This document shows, in pieces, positions 1-6,044 of a stretch of 6,170 nt of DNA; within the stretch, counting starts at the first letter, position 1, and each line of letters starts with the position of its first letter. This stretch comes from a bacterium. GTDB taxonomy: Bacteria > JAHJDO01. Position numbers and translations under genes: made by a program. The notes beneath the pieces were generated by a model, which saw only the letters and a list, made by a program, of their open reading frames with translations, was not told the DNA's origin and made no database searches. The DNA lies in contig DAOVHI010000087.1 in NCBI GenBank assembly GCA_030671985.1, forward strand, positions 1 to 6,170, in the 5' to 3' direction.

Positions 1-207
1 GGGAGAGTTCTTTGCTGTACAAGTTTTATTAAGGAGTTTCAAACAGTTACTATTCGAGATGCTAAGTCTCAGAATTCTCATTTAGATCCTTCAAAAATAT
101 CCGGTTTGTGCGGTCGTTTAATGTGTTGTCTAAAATATGAATCAGATATGGTCAAAGGAAATACCGCCATGAAATTTGATAGTGAAAAAAACACGAACAT
201 AGTATAA
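1..207 (+). CDS. PSP1 / RicT (YaaT)-family protein, C-terminal fragment
   Basis: This is the 3' end of a gene that begins before the window: frame 1 is open from base 1 to a TAA at 205-207, giving 68 residues. The peptide carries the family's hallmark Cys-rich signature: a CC pair at residues 5-6, then KISGLCGRLMCCLKYE around residues 31-47. In PSP1/RicT proteins two such C-x4-CC clusters are conserved; the first cysteine of cluster one lies just outside the window. In Bacillus the homologue RicT (YaaT) belongs to the RicA-RicF-RicT complex, which carries Fe-S clusters and helps RNase Y mature mRNAs; whether that role holds here is inference. The tail after the second cluster is short, about 21 residues, and polar. 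Family assignment is firm; precise function is not. A 34-base AT-rich gap separates it from the next gene, so co-transcription is possible. Confidence 0.88.
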   Translation, partial: GRVLCCTSFIKEFQTVTIRDAKSQNSHLDPSKISGLCGRLMCCLKYESDMVKGNTAMKFDSEKNTNIV

Positions 208-241
208 AATATATAAAATAGAACATGGAGAGTATAGAATT

Positions 242-1003
242 ATGAAGGTTTTTGGAATTGGGATGCATCCCGATGATGTAGAGTTTATTATGGCAGGAAC
301 CCTTGCTTTACTCAAAAAAGGGAAACACAAAATAGTTATTGGAACTGTGGGTTCGGGAGATATGGGATCTGTTGAGTATGTTCCTGCAGATCTAAGCAGA
401 AAACGATATGCGGAAGCTGAGGCGTCAGCAAAGTTGCTTGGAGCGGAATACGTTACCTGCGGCATATCCTGTCTGCATGTTGTATTTGATAATCCGACAA
501 GATTCATGGTTACAGAAATGATACGAAAAATAGACCCTGATATTGTTATTACCATGTCTCCTCAGGATTACATGAAAGACCATGAGATAACTGCTGATTT
601 AGTGTGGGACGCGTGTTTCAACGCACCAATTCCTAATTATCACACAGGTTCTGCAAATCCGGCGAAGGCAACATCCAAAATTCCATATCTATACTATGGA
701 GATTCACTGGATTTAAAGGACAGATTTGGCAATCCTGTGCATCCTCAATTTTATGTAGATATTAAAGATGTAATGGAAATAAAAACAAGGATGTTAAAGA
801 AGCATGAGAGTCAACGATCATGGTTAAAAAGACAGCACGGTATGGATAAGTACACAGAGACTATGAAGGAGCTCTCAAGCAAAGGGGGAAATGAGATCGG
901 AGTAAAATATGCCGAAGGATTCAGACAGCATAAAGGACATCCATTCCCTCAGGATAATGTCTTGGAGAAATTGTTGAAGAATAAGGTATTATACAAAAAA
1001 TAA
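242..1003 (+). CDS. PIG-L / LmbE-family deacetylase (zinc-dependent de-N-acetylase)
   Basis: A 253-residue protein of the PIG-L superfamily, whose members remove N-acetyl groups from GlcNAc-type sugars (MshB, BshB, archaeal diacetylchitobiose deacetylase, PIG-L). The N-terminal strand ends in MHPDDVEF (residues 8-15), matching the AHPDDxE zinc/catalytic motif, with His9 and Asp12 as metal ligands and Asp11 as the expected catalytic base. The second motif, near 107-116 (SPQDYMKDHE), supplies the third ligand, His114. KKHESQ around 186-191 resembles the C-terminal His-containing segment of the family. No signal peptide or membrane segment is seen, so it is probably cytoplasmic. The ATG at 242 is preceded by GGAGAG at 227-232 with good spacing, and the encoded protein begins directly with the first beta strand. 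It lies 12 bases before a NagB-like gene, suggesting the two act on the same amino sugar. The substrate is not identifiable from sequence; the family call is firm. Confidence 0.9.
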   Translation: MKVFGIGMHPDDVEFIMAGTLALLKKGKHKIVIGTVGSGDMGSVEYVPADLSRKRYAEAEASAKLLGAEYVTCGISCLHVVFDNPTRFMVTEMIRKIDPDIVITMSPQDYMKDHEITADLVWDACFNAPIPNYHTGSANPAKATSKIPYLYYGDSLDLKDRFGNPVHPQFYVDIKDVMEIKTRMLKKHESQRSWLKRQHGMDKYTETMKELSSKGGNEIGVKYAEGFRQHKGHPFPQDNVLEKLLKNKVLYKK

Positions 1004-1015
1004 GGGGAAATAATT

Positions 1016-1966
1016 ATGGATTTAATGAGTACAATTAAAGGGTCTTTGCTGGAGAATTTCTTTCCGAAAGGGTGGGATATGGAGAAGCTGGATAAATGTT
1101 GTAATAATCCACCTGAAACAATCACTGACCGTCAGGATTGGTGGAACAAAGAATTTAAACCTGTTTCATGCGAAACATTAGGTGACTTTAATGCGATGAT
1201 GGGTCATGAAATAGCTGTAGAGATTAGAAAGGCAAGAGATGAAGGCAGGAAGATAGCGTTTATATTGCCTGTTGGTCCGATGGGAATGTATAAGTGGGCT
1301 GTTTACTTTCTAAAAGAATGGAATGTGGATTGCAAACATGTTTATGGGTTCAATATGGATGAATGGAGCGATAAAGACGGAAATACATTGCCTTCCGATA
1401 ATGTAGGAGCTTTTCAAAATGCAATGCAGCAAGCTTTTTATGGTCCGCTCGGAGATCTAACTGTCCCAAAAGACCAACGAAATTTTGCGCTCAAGAATGT
1501 TCTTCCAACATATTCAGAAAAGATAGAACGGCTCAAAAGTGATGGGGCAAAGCTTGTAGTTGTTTTTGGCATTGGACGAGTATTTCATATTGCTTTTTGG
1601 GAACCGCACTTTGCCGCAGAATTCTCTTCTGAAGAGGAATGGAATAAGCAGTGTTACAGATTGGGAGCAAAACTGCATCCTTTGACCGTAGAACAGAATG
1701 CGGTAACCAGTTTTAAGAGCCGCACAACTCTGGTTCCATGTTTTGCCAATACAATTGGACCGGGGCTATTTCTCAAAGCTGATAAAATAATCGGCGGATG
1801 TGACGGAACACTGGGAAGAGGAATGATGTGGCAGGGATTGTCTCTCTGGGTTACTTTAAGACATGGTCCAAGTATCTGGATCCCTTCCAGTTTTATGCCA
1901 ACTTTAGCCGGAAAGCTCTTTTTTCTTAAAGAACTTGCAGGCCCTCTTGTAGCAGAATGCAATTGA
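1016..1966 (+). CDS. NagB-like (glucosamine-6-phosphate deaminase/isomerase family) protein, divergent
   Basis: A 316-residue member of the NagB/RpiA/SIS-like sugar isomerase fold. Recognisable family landmarks are FNMDEW (112-117; Asp115 matches E. coli NagB Asp72, the proton-transfer residue) and [13 protein letters not shown] (185-197; His191 and Glu196 match His143 and Glu148). Other landmarks differ. The residue matching Asp141 is Val189, the following Gly is Phe190, and the loop corresponding to the phosphate-binding TGGTP is shortened to VGPMG near 86-90. The segment matching R172 of E. coli also lacks the arginine. It is about 50 residues longer than E. coli NagB (266), mainly at the N-terminus, with a Trp-rich stretch near 41-45. 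The start ATG at 1016 has GGGG at 1004-1007 upstream. The upstream neighbour is a PIG-L deacetylase, so a deacetylate-then-deaminate/isomerise pair is plausible. The usual NagB reaction should not be assumed; it may act on another, possibly unphosphorylated, sugar. Confidence 0.8.
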   Translation: MDLMSTIKGSLLENFFPKGWDMEKLDKCCNNPPETITDRQDWWNKEFKPVSCETLGDFNAMMGHEIAVEIRKARDEGRKIAFILPVGPMGMYKWAVYFLKEWNVDCKHVYGFNMDEWSDKDGNTLPSDNVGAFQNAMQQAFYGPLGDLTVPKDQRNFALKNVLPTYSEKIERLKSDGAKLVVVFGIGRVFHIAFWEPHFAAEFSSEEEWNKQCYRLGAKLHPLTVEQNAVTSFKSRTTLVPCFANTIGPGLFLKADKIIGGCDGTLGRGMMWQGLSLWVTLRHGPSIWIPSSFMPTLAGKLFFLKELAGPLVAECN

Positions 1967-1974
1967 TGAAACTT

Positions 1975-2060
1975 GCCGGAGTGGTGGAACTGGCAGACGC
2001 GCCGGACTCAAAATCCGGTGGAGCTTAAACTCCGTGAGGGTTCGACTCCCTCCTCCGGCA
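1975..2060 (+). tRNA. tRNA-Leu (anticodon CAA)
   Basis: An 86-base class II tRNA can be folded by eye. The acceptor stem GCCGGAG (1975-1981) pairs with CTCCGGC (2053-2059), followed by discriminator A at 2060. The anticodon stem CCGGA/TCCGG encloses the loop CTCAAAA with anticodon CAA at 2009-2011, which reads UUG leucine codons. A long variable arm (GGAG...CTCC, about 2020-2034) is typical of tRNA-Leu. The T arm is GAGGG-TTCGACT-CCCTC (2036-2052). The 3' CCA is not encoded (the next bases are CT), so it must be added by the CCA-adding enzyme. It begins 8 bases after the NagB-like gene stop and ends 28 bases before the RNase E/G gene, so it is probably processed from a longer transcript. Confidence 0.97.
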
Positions 2061-2088
2061 CTAAACGAACAATTTTAGGACAAATATA

Positions 2089-3588
2089 ATGAAAAAGAAA
2101 TTATTCATAAGCGTAGACGCCTATGAGGTAAGAACAGTATTATTGGAAGAAGGTGTGTTAGCTGAATTTGCTGTTGAACGGATGGGAGAAAGACGCATTG
2201 CGGGTAATATTTACAAAGGCATAGTGAAAGCGGTATTGCCGGGCATACAATCTGCATTTGTAGATATAGGGTTGGAGAAAAACGGATTTTTACACGTTAA
2301 AGATATAGCAACTTCTTCAACAGTGCCGGAGGACGTAGAAGAGTACGGGGGAAATGGTGAAACAATTTCGAAAAGGTCTCACAAAAAAGAGTCTATAACA
2401 GATATACTAGCTAATGGTCAGGAAATACTTGTTCAAGTAATAAAGGAACAATTAGGAACAAAGGGCGTAAAACTATCATCTTTTATTTCCATCCCCGGTA
2501 GATTCTTGGTTTTGATGCCAACAGTTGATCATATAGGGGTATCCAGAAAAATAGATAATCAAAATGAAAGATATCGCTTAAAGGAGATAGTAAAAAAAAT
2601 TAAGCCTGATAATATGGGGCTTATTATTAGAACGGGAGGCGCTGGAAAGACAGAAAAAGAATTCAATGATGAAATTAATTATTTGGTAAGACTTTGGAAC
2701 AAAATTCAAAAAAGAGCAAAAATATCTGATGCCCTGACTGTAGTTTATCAGGAGTACAATTTAATTCACAGACTTGTGAGAGATTTATTGCATCCCGATA
2801 TTCAGATGGTGCTAATAGATTCAAAGGATGAGTATAAGAAGTTGAGACAGTTCGTTGGCGGTGTACTGCCTGAAATGAAATCTCGGATAAAATTATATAA
2901 TAAAAAACAAAAGTTATTTGATAAATATAATTTAGAAAAAGAGATAGATAAAGTGTTGCGGAGTAGAGTGAGATTAAAAAGCGGTGGTTGGATATTAATT
3001 GAACAAACAGAGGCTCTTGTTTCTATAGACGTAAATACGGGAAAATATGTAGGAAAAACCTCTCTGGACGATACCATTTTAAAAACTAATCTTGAAGCCG
3101 CTATAGAAATAGCTCGTCATCTCCGTCTCAAGGATATGGGTGGAATTATAATAATTGCTTTTATTGATATGAAGTATGAAAAGCATAAACATGAATTATT
3201 GCAAGTCTTTAAAAATGCCCTAAAAAAGGACAGGGCCAAGACTACAATGGCTCGATTGAGCAAATTTGGTCTTTTAGAAATGACCAGACAAAGAGTTAAA
3301 CAAAGTATCTCGGATTACCTATTCCAAGTTTGTCCTTATTGTAAGGGAAATGGAAATATAAAATCATTGGCAACTACATGTATTGAATTGCAAAGAAAAG
3401 CAGAACAATTATGCGCAACAAGATCAATGAAGACTATTTGGGTAAAAATTCATCCATCTATATCTTCTTACCTCATTAAACATTATAAGAGAACAATGAC
3501 AGGATTGGAATTAACATACAACAAGAAAATCATTTTAGAATCAGATATAAATATGAATGTGGAAGTTTCGGAAATAAAATGTTTGTAA
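2089..3588 (+). CDS. rng: RNase E/G family ribonuclease, with a catalytic-site Asp-to-Ala substitution
   Basis: A 499-residue protein, close in length to E. coli RNase G (489), so it lacks the long C-terminal scaffold of RNase E. These single-strand endoribonucleases process rRNA and mRNA. An S1 RNA-binding domain covers roughly residues 36-130 (GNIYKGIVKAVLPGIQSAFVD...GFLHV). The 5'-monophosphate sensor pair Arg-Thr is present (R181, T182, in IIRTGG). The DNase I-like catalytic region holds SIDVNTG with Asp314 (E. coli RNase E D303) and, 43 residues later, IIAFIDM, where the position of D346 is Ala357 (codon GCT at 3157-3159); the next Asp of that motif, D360, is kept. The Zn-link CPYCKGNG follows, with Cys415 and Cys418. 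ATG at 2089 has AGGA at 2077-2080. The rplU gene follows, a common bacterial arrangement. The family is certain; the missing metal ligand makes activity questionable. Confidence 0.95.
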   Translation: MKKKLFISVDAYEVRTVLLEEGVLAEFAVERMGERRIAGNIYKGIVKAVLPGIQSAFVDIGLEKNGFLHVKDIATSSTVPEDVEEYGGNGETISKRSHKKESITDILANGQEILVQVIKEQLGTKGVKLSSFISIPGRFLVLMPTVDHIGVSRKIDNQNERYRLKEIVKKIKPDNMGLIIRTGGAGKTEKEFNDEINYLVRLWNKIQKRAKISDALTVVYQEYNLIHRLVRDLLHPDIQMVLIDSKDEYKKLRQFVGGVLPEMKSRIKLYNKKQKLFDKYNLEKEIDKVLRSRVRLKSGGWILIEQTEALVSIDVNTGKYVGKTSLDDTILKTNLEAAIEIARHLRLKDMGGIIIIAFIDMKYEKHKHELLQVFKNALKKDRAKTTMARLSKFGLLEMTRQRVKQSISDYLFQVCPYCKGNGNIKSLATTCIELQRKAEQLCATRSMKTIWVKIHPSISSYLIKHYKRTMTGLELTYNKKIILESDINMNVEVSEIKCL

Positions 3589-3614
3589 CACTATGGTGCG
3601 GACGATATTTGAGT

Positions 3615-3643
3615 TTGACAATCATTTATGTGTATGGTAGTCT
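3615..3643 (+). promoter_or_regulatory. Possible sigma-70-type promoter for rplU
   Basis: A perfect TTGACA at 3615-3620 is followed, after a 17-base spacer, by TAGTCT at 3638-3643. The latter matches the TATAAT consensus at only three positions but keeps its first, second and last bases. It sits in the 83-base gap between the RNase gene and rplU, about 30 bases before the start codon, leaving a short leader. The -35 and spacing are good and the -10 is poor, so this is tentative. The rest of the gap shows no hairpin or T-run that would stop transcription from the RNase gene. Confidence 0.32.
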
Positions 3644-3657
3644 TCGCTAACAAATTG

Positions 3658-3664
3658 AAAGGGG
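3658..3664 (+). promoter_or_regulatory. Ribosome binding site supporting the GTG start of rplU
   Basis: AAAGGGG lies 7 bases before the GTG at 3672. No ATG is available at the conserved N-terminus, and L21 proteins begin with M-x-A-(I/V)-(I/V), so this site decides in favour of the GTG start. Confidence 0.7.
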
Positions 3665-3671
3665 ATATAAA

Positions 3672-3992
3672 GTGCAAGCGGTTATTGTTGCGGGAGATAA
3701 GCAGTTCAAGGTTAAAGAGGGAGATGTTATAAAAATAGATAAGGTTGAAAAGGATGTTGGCGATAAGATTAATTTTGACCCTATTCTTGTTTCTGATAAT
3801 GAAACTGTGACCATGGATAAAGGTCATATGGAGAATGCCAAGATTTCAGGAGAAGTTATCCTGCATGGCAAGGGAAAAAAAATCATAGTGTTTAAAAAGA
3901 AAAGACGCAAGGGCTACAGCCGTAAGATGGGACATAGACAGTTTTTTACAGAAGTTAAGATTGGAAAAATATCGCTTGGAAAGACGGGGTAA
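3672..3992 (+). CDS. rplU: 50S ribosomal protein L21 (bL21)
   Basis: A 106-residue protein matching bL21 over its full length (usual length about 103). It is a large-subunit component that binds 23S rRNA. The N-terminus MQAVIVAGDKQFKVKEGDVI matches the family pattern (usually GGKQY), and the basic C-terminal part KKKRRKGYSRKMGHRQ (75-90) followed by FFTEVKIGKI is the L21 signature region. The GTG start is set by the N-terminal match and the AAAGGGG site. Two small departures are Asp9 where Gly is usual, and Phe-Phe-Thr where Pro-Tyr/Phe-Thr is usual. It sits downstream of the RNase E/G gene as in many bacteria. However, the gene after it, 5 bases away, is a membrane protein and not rpmA (bL27), its near-universal partner. 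Confidence 0.96.
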   Translation: MQAVIVAGDKQFKVKEGDVIKIDKVEKDVGDKINFDPILVSDNETVTMDKGHMENAKISGEVILHGKGKKIIVFKKKRRKGYSRKMGHRQFFTEVKIGKISLGKTG

Positions 3993-3997
3993 AAAGA

Positions 3998-4630
3998 ATG
4001 CGTGATAGAAAATTAGAAGCAGATATTATTGCCCTTAAGGAGTTTATTCAGATGTGGATCACATTTGGAGACTTTCTGAAACAAGGCGAAGAAAAATCAA
4101 CTTCTATAGGCGCAGAAAAAAAACAGGGATGTATGGAGTCCAAGAGTCATCTCGCCCGTAAGTATGAGTCAATAAGCGGTGTGCTTGAAAAACAATACAG
4201 TCCTGATAACAAAATATCAAGTATTCTTAGCCAATCTGTTTCGTTGAGTAATCTAGCTGCCTCAGATATGCAATCCAGAAAACTGGAAAACGACTGGCAT
4301 GTTTCCTATATATTTCTAAATAAACGATTAGGAGGACTTGAAGGCAAAAGGGATGATCTTGCAAAGATAAGTATGCTGACGACTGTAATTATCCCAAAAA
4401 TCAAAAGAAGCTTAATTAAGTTTTTCATTGTTGTAATACTAGCAGCTATTTTGACAGCAGGAGCTTATATTGGATATAGAGTGCTTTTTGTGAAAACGGT
4501 TGTTGTTGAACCTGACGAAAGAACAAATGTTCAAGGACAAGCAGAAGATAGCGTTGTTGAGGATGCGTCTATTATTGCCAATGTTAGAAATGCATTAGAT
4601 CGAATAGCGGACAAGATAAAGAAAAATTAG
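3998..4630 (+). CDS. Uncharacterised single-pass membrane protein
   Basis: A 210-residue protein that I do not recognise. Residues 1-135 are soluble, polar and probably largely helical, starting MRDRKLEADIIALKEFI and containing many Lys/Glu/Ser residues. A basic patch (KIKR, 134-137) precedes one hydrophobic segment at about 141-165, rich in Ile, Ala and Val. A 45-residue tail follows, acidic near 171-190 and ending in the basic, amphipathic-looking DRIADKIKKN. By the positive-inside rule the long N-terminal part should be cytoplasmic and the short tail outside. There is no signal peptide. The start ATG at 3998 lies 5 bases after the rplU stop, with GGGG at 3986-3989, so it is very likely translated from the rplU transcript. 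The next gene, an HU-family protein, begins 15 bases after its stop. The context suggests a conserved operon position, but no function can be assigned. Confidence 0.8.
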   Translation: MRDRKLEADIIALKEFIQMWITFGDFLKQGEEKSTSIGAEKKQGCMESKSHLARKYESISGVLEKQYSPDNKISSILSQSVSLSNLAASDMQSRKLENDWHVSYIFLNKRLGGLEGKRDDLAKISMLTTVIIPKIKRSLIKFFIVVILAAILTAGAYIGYRVLFVKTVVVEPDERTNVQGQAEDSVVEDASIIANVRNALDRIADKIKKN

Positions 4631-4645
4631 TAGAGGGATTCGGGA

Positions 4646-4921
4646 ATGACAAAGAGAGATATTGTAATAAAGATTTCGGAAGAATTGGGAGTAACTCAGG
4701 TAATCGTGGCAAAAATAGTTGATAAACTGTTGCATCATGTGTGTGATAGTGTGCTCAGAGGAGAAAAAGTTGAATTGCGCAACTTTGGTGTTTTTAAGCA
4801 AAAGTCAAGAAAAGCCAGATTGGGACGCAATCCAAAGACTGGCAAAGAAGTTCCCATCCCTGCAAGAAAAGTTGCTTGCTTCAAGCCGGGGAAAATAATG
4901 CAAGAAAGGATGCCTGGTTAG
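4646..4921 (+). CDS. HU/IHF-family nucleoid DNA-binding protein
   Basis: A 91-residue protein of the usual length for this family of dimeric, DNA-bending nucleoid proteins. The helical N-terminal part, MTKRDIVIKISEELGVTQ, is followed by VELRNFGVFKQKSRKARLG (42-60), the beta core. The DNA-binding arm motif GRNPKTGKEVPIP (60-72) contains Pro63, at the position that intercalates between base pairs in HU and IHF. The C-terminal PARKVACFKPGK (72-83) is the standard closing segment. RNFG and SRKARLGRNP lean toward the IHF-like side, but HU versus IHF subunit cannot be settled from one sequence. ATG at 4646 has GAGGG at 4633-4637. It is the last gene before a strong terminator, so it likely closes the rng/rplU transcription unit. 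Confidence 0.95.
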   Translation: MTKRDIVIKISEELGVTQVIVAKIVDKLLHHVCDSVLRGEKVELRNFGVFKQKSRKARLGRNPKTGKEVPIPARKVACFKPGKIMQERMPG

Positions 4922-4941
4922 AGGCAAATATGTTATTAATG

Positions 4942-4981
4942 AACAAGACTCGGCGTGTTACTCTCCGGGTCTTGTTTTTTT
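4942..4981 (+). terminator. Rho-independent terminator after the HU-family gene
   Basis: AACAAGACTCGG (4942-4953) pairs with CCGGGTCTTGTT (4965-4976): a 12-bp stem with a single T-G wobble and an 11-base loop, running straight into a T-run ending at 4981. It begins 20 bases after the HU-family stop. Its position only 10 bases before the purM start codon is unusual: purM must be read through it or be nearly leaderless, so it could serve as an attenuator. Confidence 0.9.
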
Positions 4982-4983
4982 GC

Positions 4984-4988
4984 GGTGA
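4984..4988 (+). promoter_or_regulatory. Weak, close-spaced ribosome binding site of purM
   Basis: GGTGA lies only 3 bases from the ATG at 4992 and directly after the terminator T-run. The spacing is shorter than optimal. The start is nevertheless supported because the encoded N-terminus (LTYKKAGVDI) is the conserved beginning of PurM. Confidence 0.45.
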
Positions 4989-4991
4989 AAG

Positions 4992-6017
4992 ATGAAAAAA
5001 TTAACATACAAAAAAGCCGGTGTAGATATAAAAAAAGGGGATAAATTTGTAGACATAATAAAACCCCTTGCAAAATCCACCTTTGATAAAGGGGTGCTTA
5101 GCGGTTTAGGTAGTTTTGCCGGCTTTTATGAGCCTGATATAGCTAAGTACAGTAAACCTGTTCTTGTTGGCGCAACCGATGGTGTCGGTACAAAACTTGA
5201 AATAGCCTGCAAATGCAAAACATACAACACTGTCGGAATAGACCTGGTGGCAATGTGTGTGAATGATCTTGTTGTGCAGGGTGCAAAGCCTTTGTTTTTT
5301 CTGGATTATCTAGCTACAGGCGGTCTTAATGTTAAAAGCGCGGCAAGTGTTGTAGAAGGAATTGTTAATGGATGCAGAGAAGCGGAGTGCGCTTTGATTG
5401 GCGGAGAAACGGCAGAAATGCCAGGATTCTATAAACCGGGCGAATATGAACTTGCAGGATTTACTGTAGGAATTGTTGATAAAAACAAAATAATAACCGG
5501 AGCAAATATCACTTCAGGCGATATCATAATAGGACTTCAATCCTCAGGACTGCACAGCAATGGATTTTCTCTAGTAAGAAAGGTGTTTAATATTGATAAA
5601 ATTAGTTTGCAATTAAAGAAAGAGCTTTTAACTCCTACCAGAATTTATGTCAAGGCAGTTATGAAACTTTTAGGTAAATGTGAGATAAAAGGCATGGCGC
5701 ATATAACCGGCGGAGGCATCGAAGGAAATCTTGCAAGGGTTCTGCCAAAAGATTGTCAGGCTCATATAAATACAAAAACATGGAAAACACCGCATATATT
5801 TGAACAAATTCAGAAGGAAGGCAATATCGAAGCAAAGGAAATGTTCAAAGTGTTTAATATGGGAATTGGGATGATACTTGTGGTTTCCAGCAAAGATGTT
5901 GACAAAGCAATGTCTTCTCTTTCTGAGGCAGGAGAAAAAGCCCACTTGCTTGGAGAAATTTCTAAAGGCAAGTGCAGAGTGAAACTGGTCACAACTGCGA
6001 TAGATTTCAGCTCCTGA
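4992..6017 (+). CDS. purM: Phosphoribosylformylglycinamidine cyclo-ligase (AIR synthetase)
   Basis: A 341-residue protein, close to E. coli PurM (345). It catalyses the ATP-dependent closure of FGAM to 5-aminoimidazole ribonucleotide, the fifth step of purine synthesis, in the cytoplasm as a homodimer. Family signatures occur in order: LTYKKAGVDI (4-13), GATDGVGTKLEIA (60-72; nucleotide-binding Asp/Gly/Thr/Lys cluster), VGIDLVAMCVNDL (81-93), GGETAEMPG (137-145), GLQSSGLHSNGFSLVRK (171-187), TGGGIEGNLARVLP (229-242) and MFKVFNMGIGM (274-284). All expected motifs are present and intact. No other pur gene is visible in the window, so purM is detached from purN/purH-type neighbours here. It stands alone between the upstream terminator and a convergent transporter gene. 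Confidence 0.97.
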   Translation: MKKLTYKKAGVDIKKGDKFVDIIKPLAKSTFDKGVLSGLGSFAGFYEPDIAKYSKPVLVGATDGVGTKLEIACKCKTYNTVGIDLVAMCVNDLVVQGAKPLFFLDYLATGGLNVKSAASVVEGIVNGCREAECALIGGETAEMPGFYKPGEYELAGFTVGIVDKNKIITGANITSGDIIIGLQSSGLHSNGFSLVRKVFNIDKISLQLKKELLTPTRIYVKAVMKLLGKCEIKGMAHITGGGIEGNLARVLPKDCQAHINTKTWKTPHIFEQIQKEGNIEAKEMFKVFNMGIGMILVVSSKDVDKAMSSLSEAGEKAHLLGEISKGKCRVKLVTTAIDFSS

Positions 6018-6022
6018 AAGAG

Positions 6023-6037
6023 TGCTTTAATAAAGCA
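6023..6037. terminator. Possible weak hairpin between convergent genes
   Basis: TGCTTT-AAT-AAAGCA forms a 6-bp stem with a 3-base loop in the short gap between the purM stop (6017) and the convergent transporter stop (6045). The outer AGTG and CACT could extend it with a small bulge. No clear T-run follows on either strand, so a role as a shared bidirectional terminator is only a possibility. Confidence 0.25.
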
Positions 6038-6044
6038 AACACTA

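Noticed and set aside
176-217. Possible promoter before the PIG-L gene (TTGATA and TATAAA-like boxes)
   Set aside because: The best-looking -10 (TATAAA at 203-208) is 21 bases from the TTGATA, too far. The correctly spaced alternative is weak, and such boxes are expected by chance in AT-rich DNA.
142-555. Open frame of 137 residues on the - strand
   Set aside because: It lies opposite the PSP1 tail and the PIG-L gene, both with clear family motifs on the + strand. Its translation is low-complexity, Ser/Ile/Pro-rich and without recognisable motifs.
1654-1962. Open frame of 102 residues on the - strand
   Set aside because: It is antisense to the conserved C-terminal part of the NagB-like gene and has no ribosome binding site or family pattern that I can recognise.
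1935-1963. Possible promoter for the tRNA (TTGCAG, 17 bases, TGCAAT)
   Set aside because: The spacing is right, but the match is only three of six and four of six bases, and it lies inside the conserved end of the upstream gene.
5670-5992. Overlapping - strand open frames opposite the end of purM
   Set aside because: They are antisense to motif-bearing purM sequence and show no protein family features.
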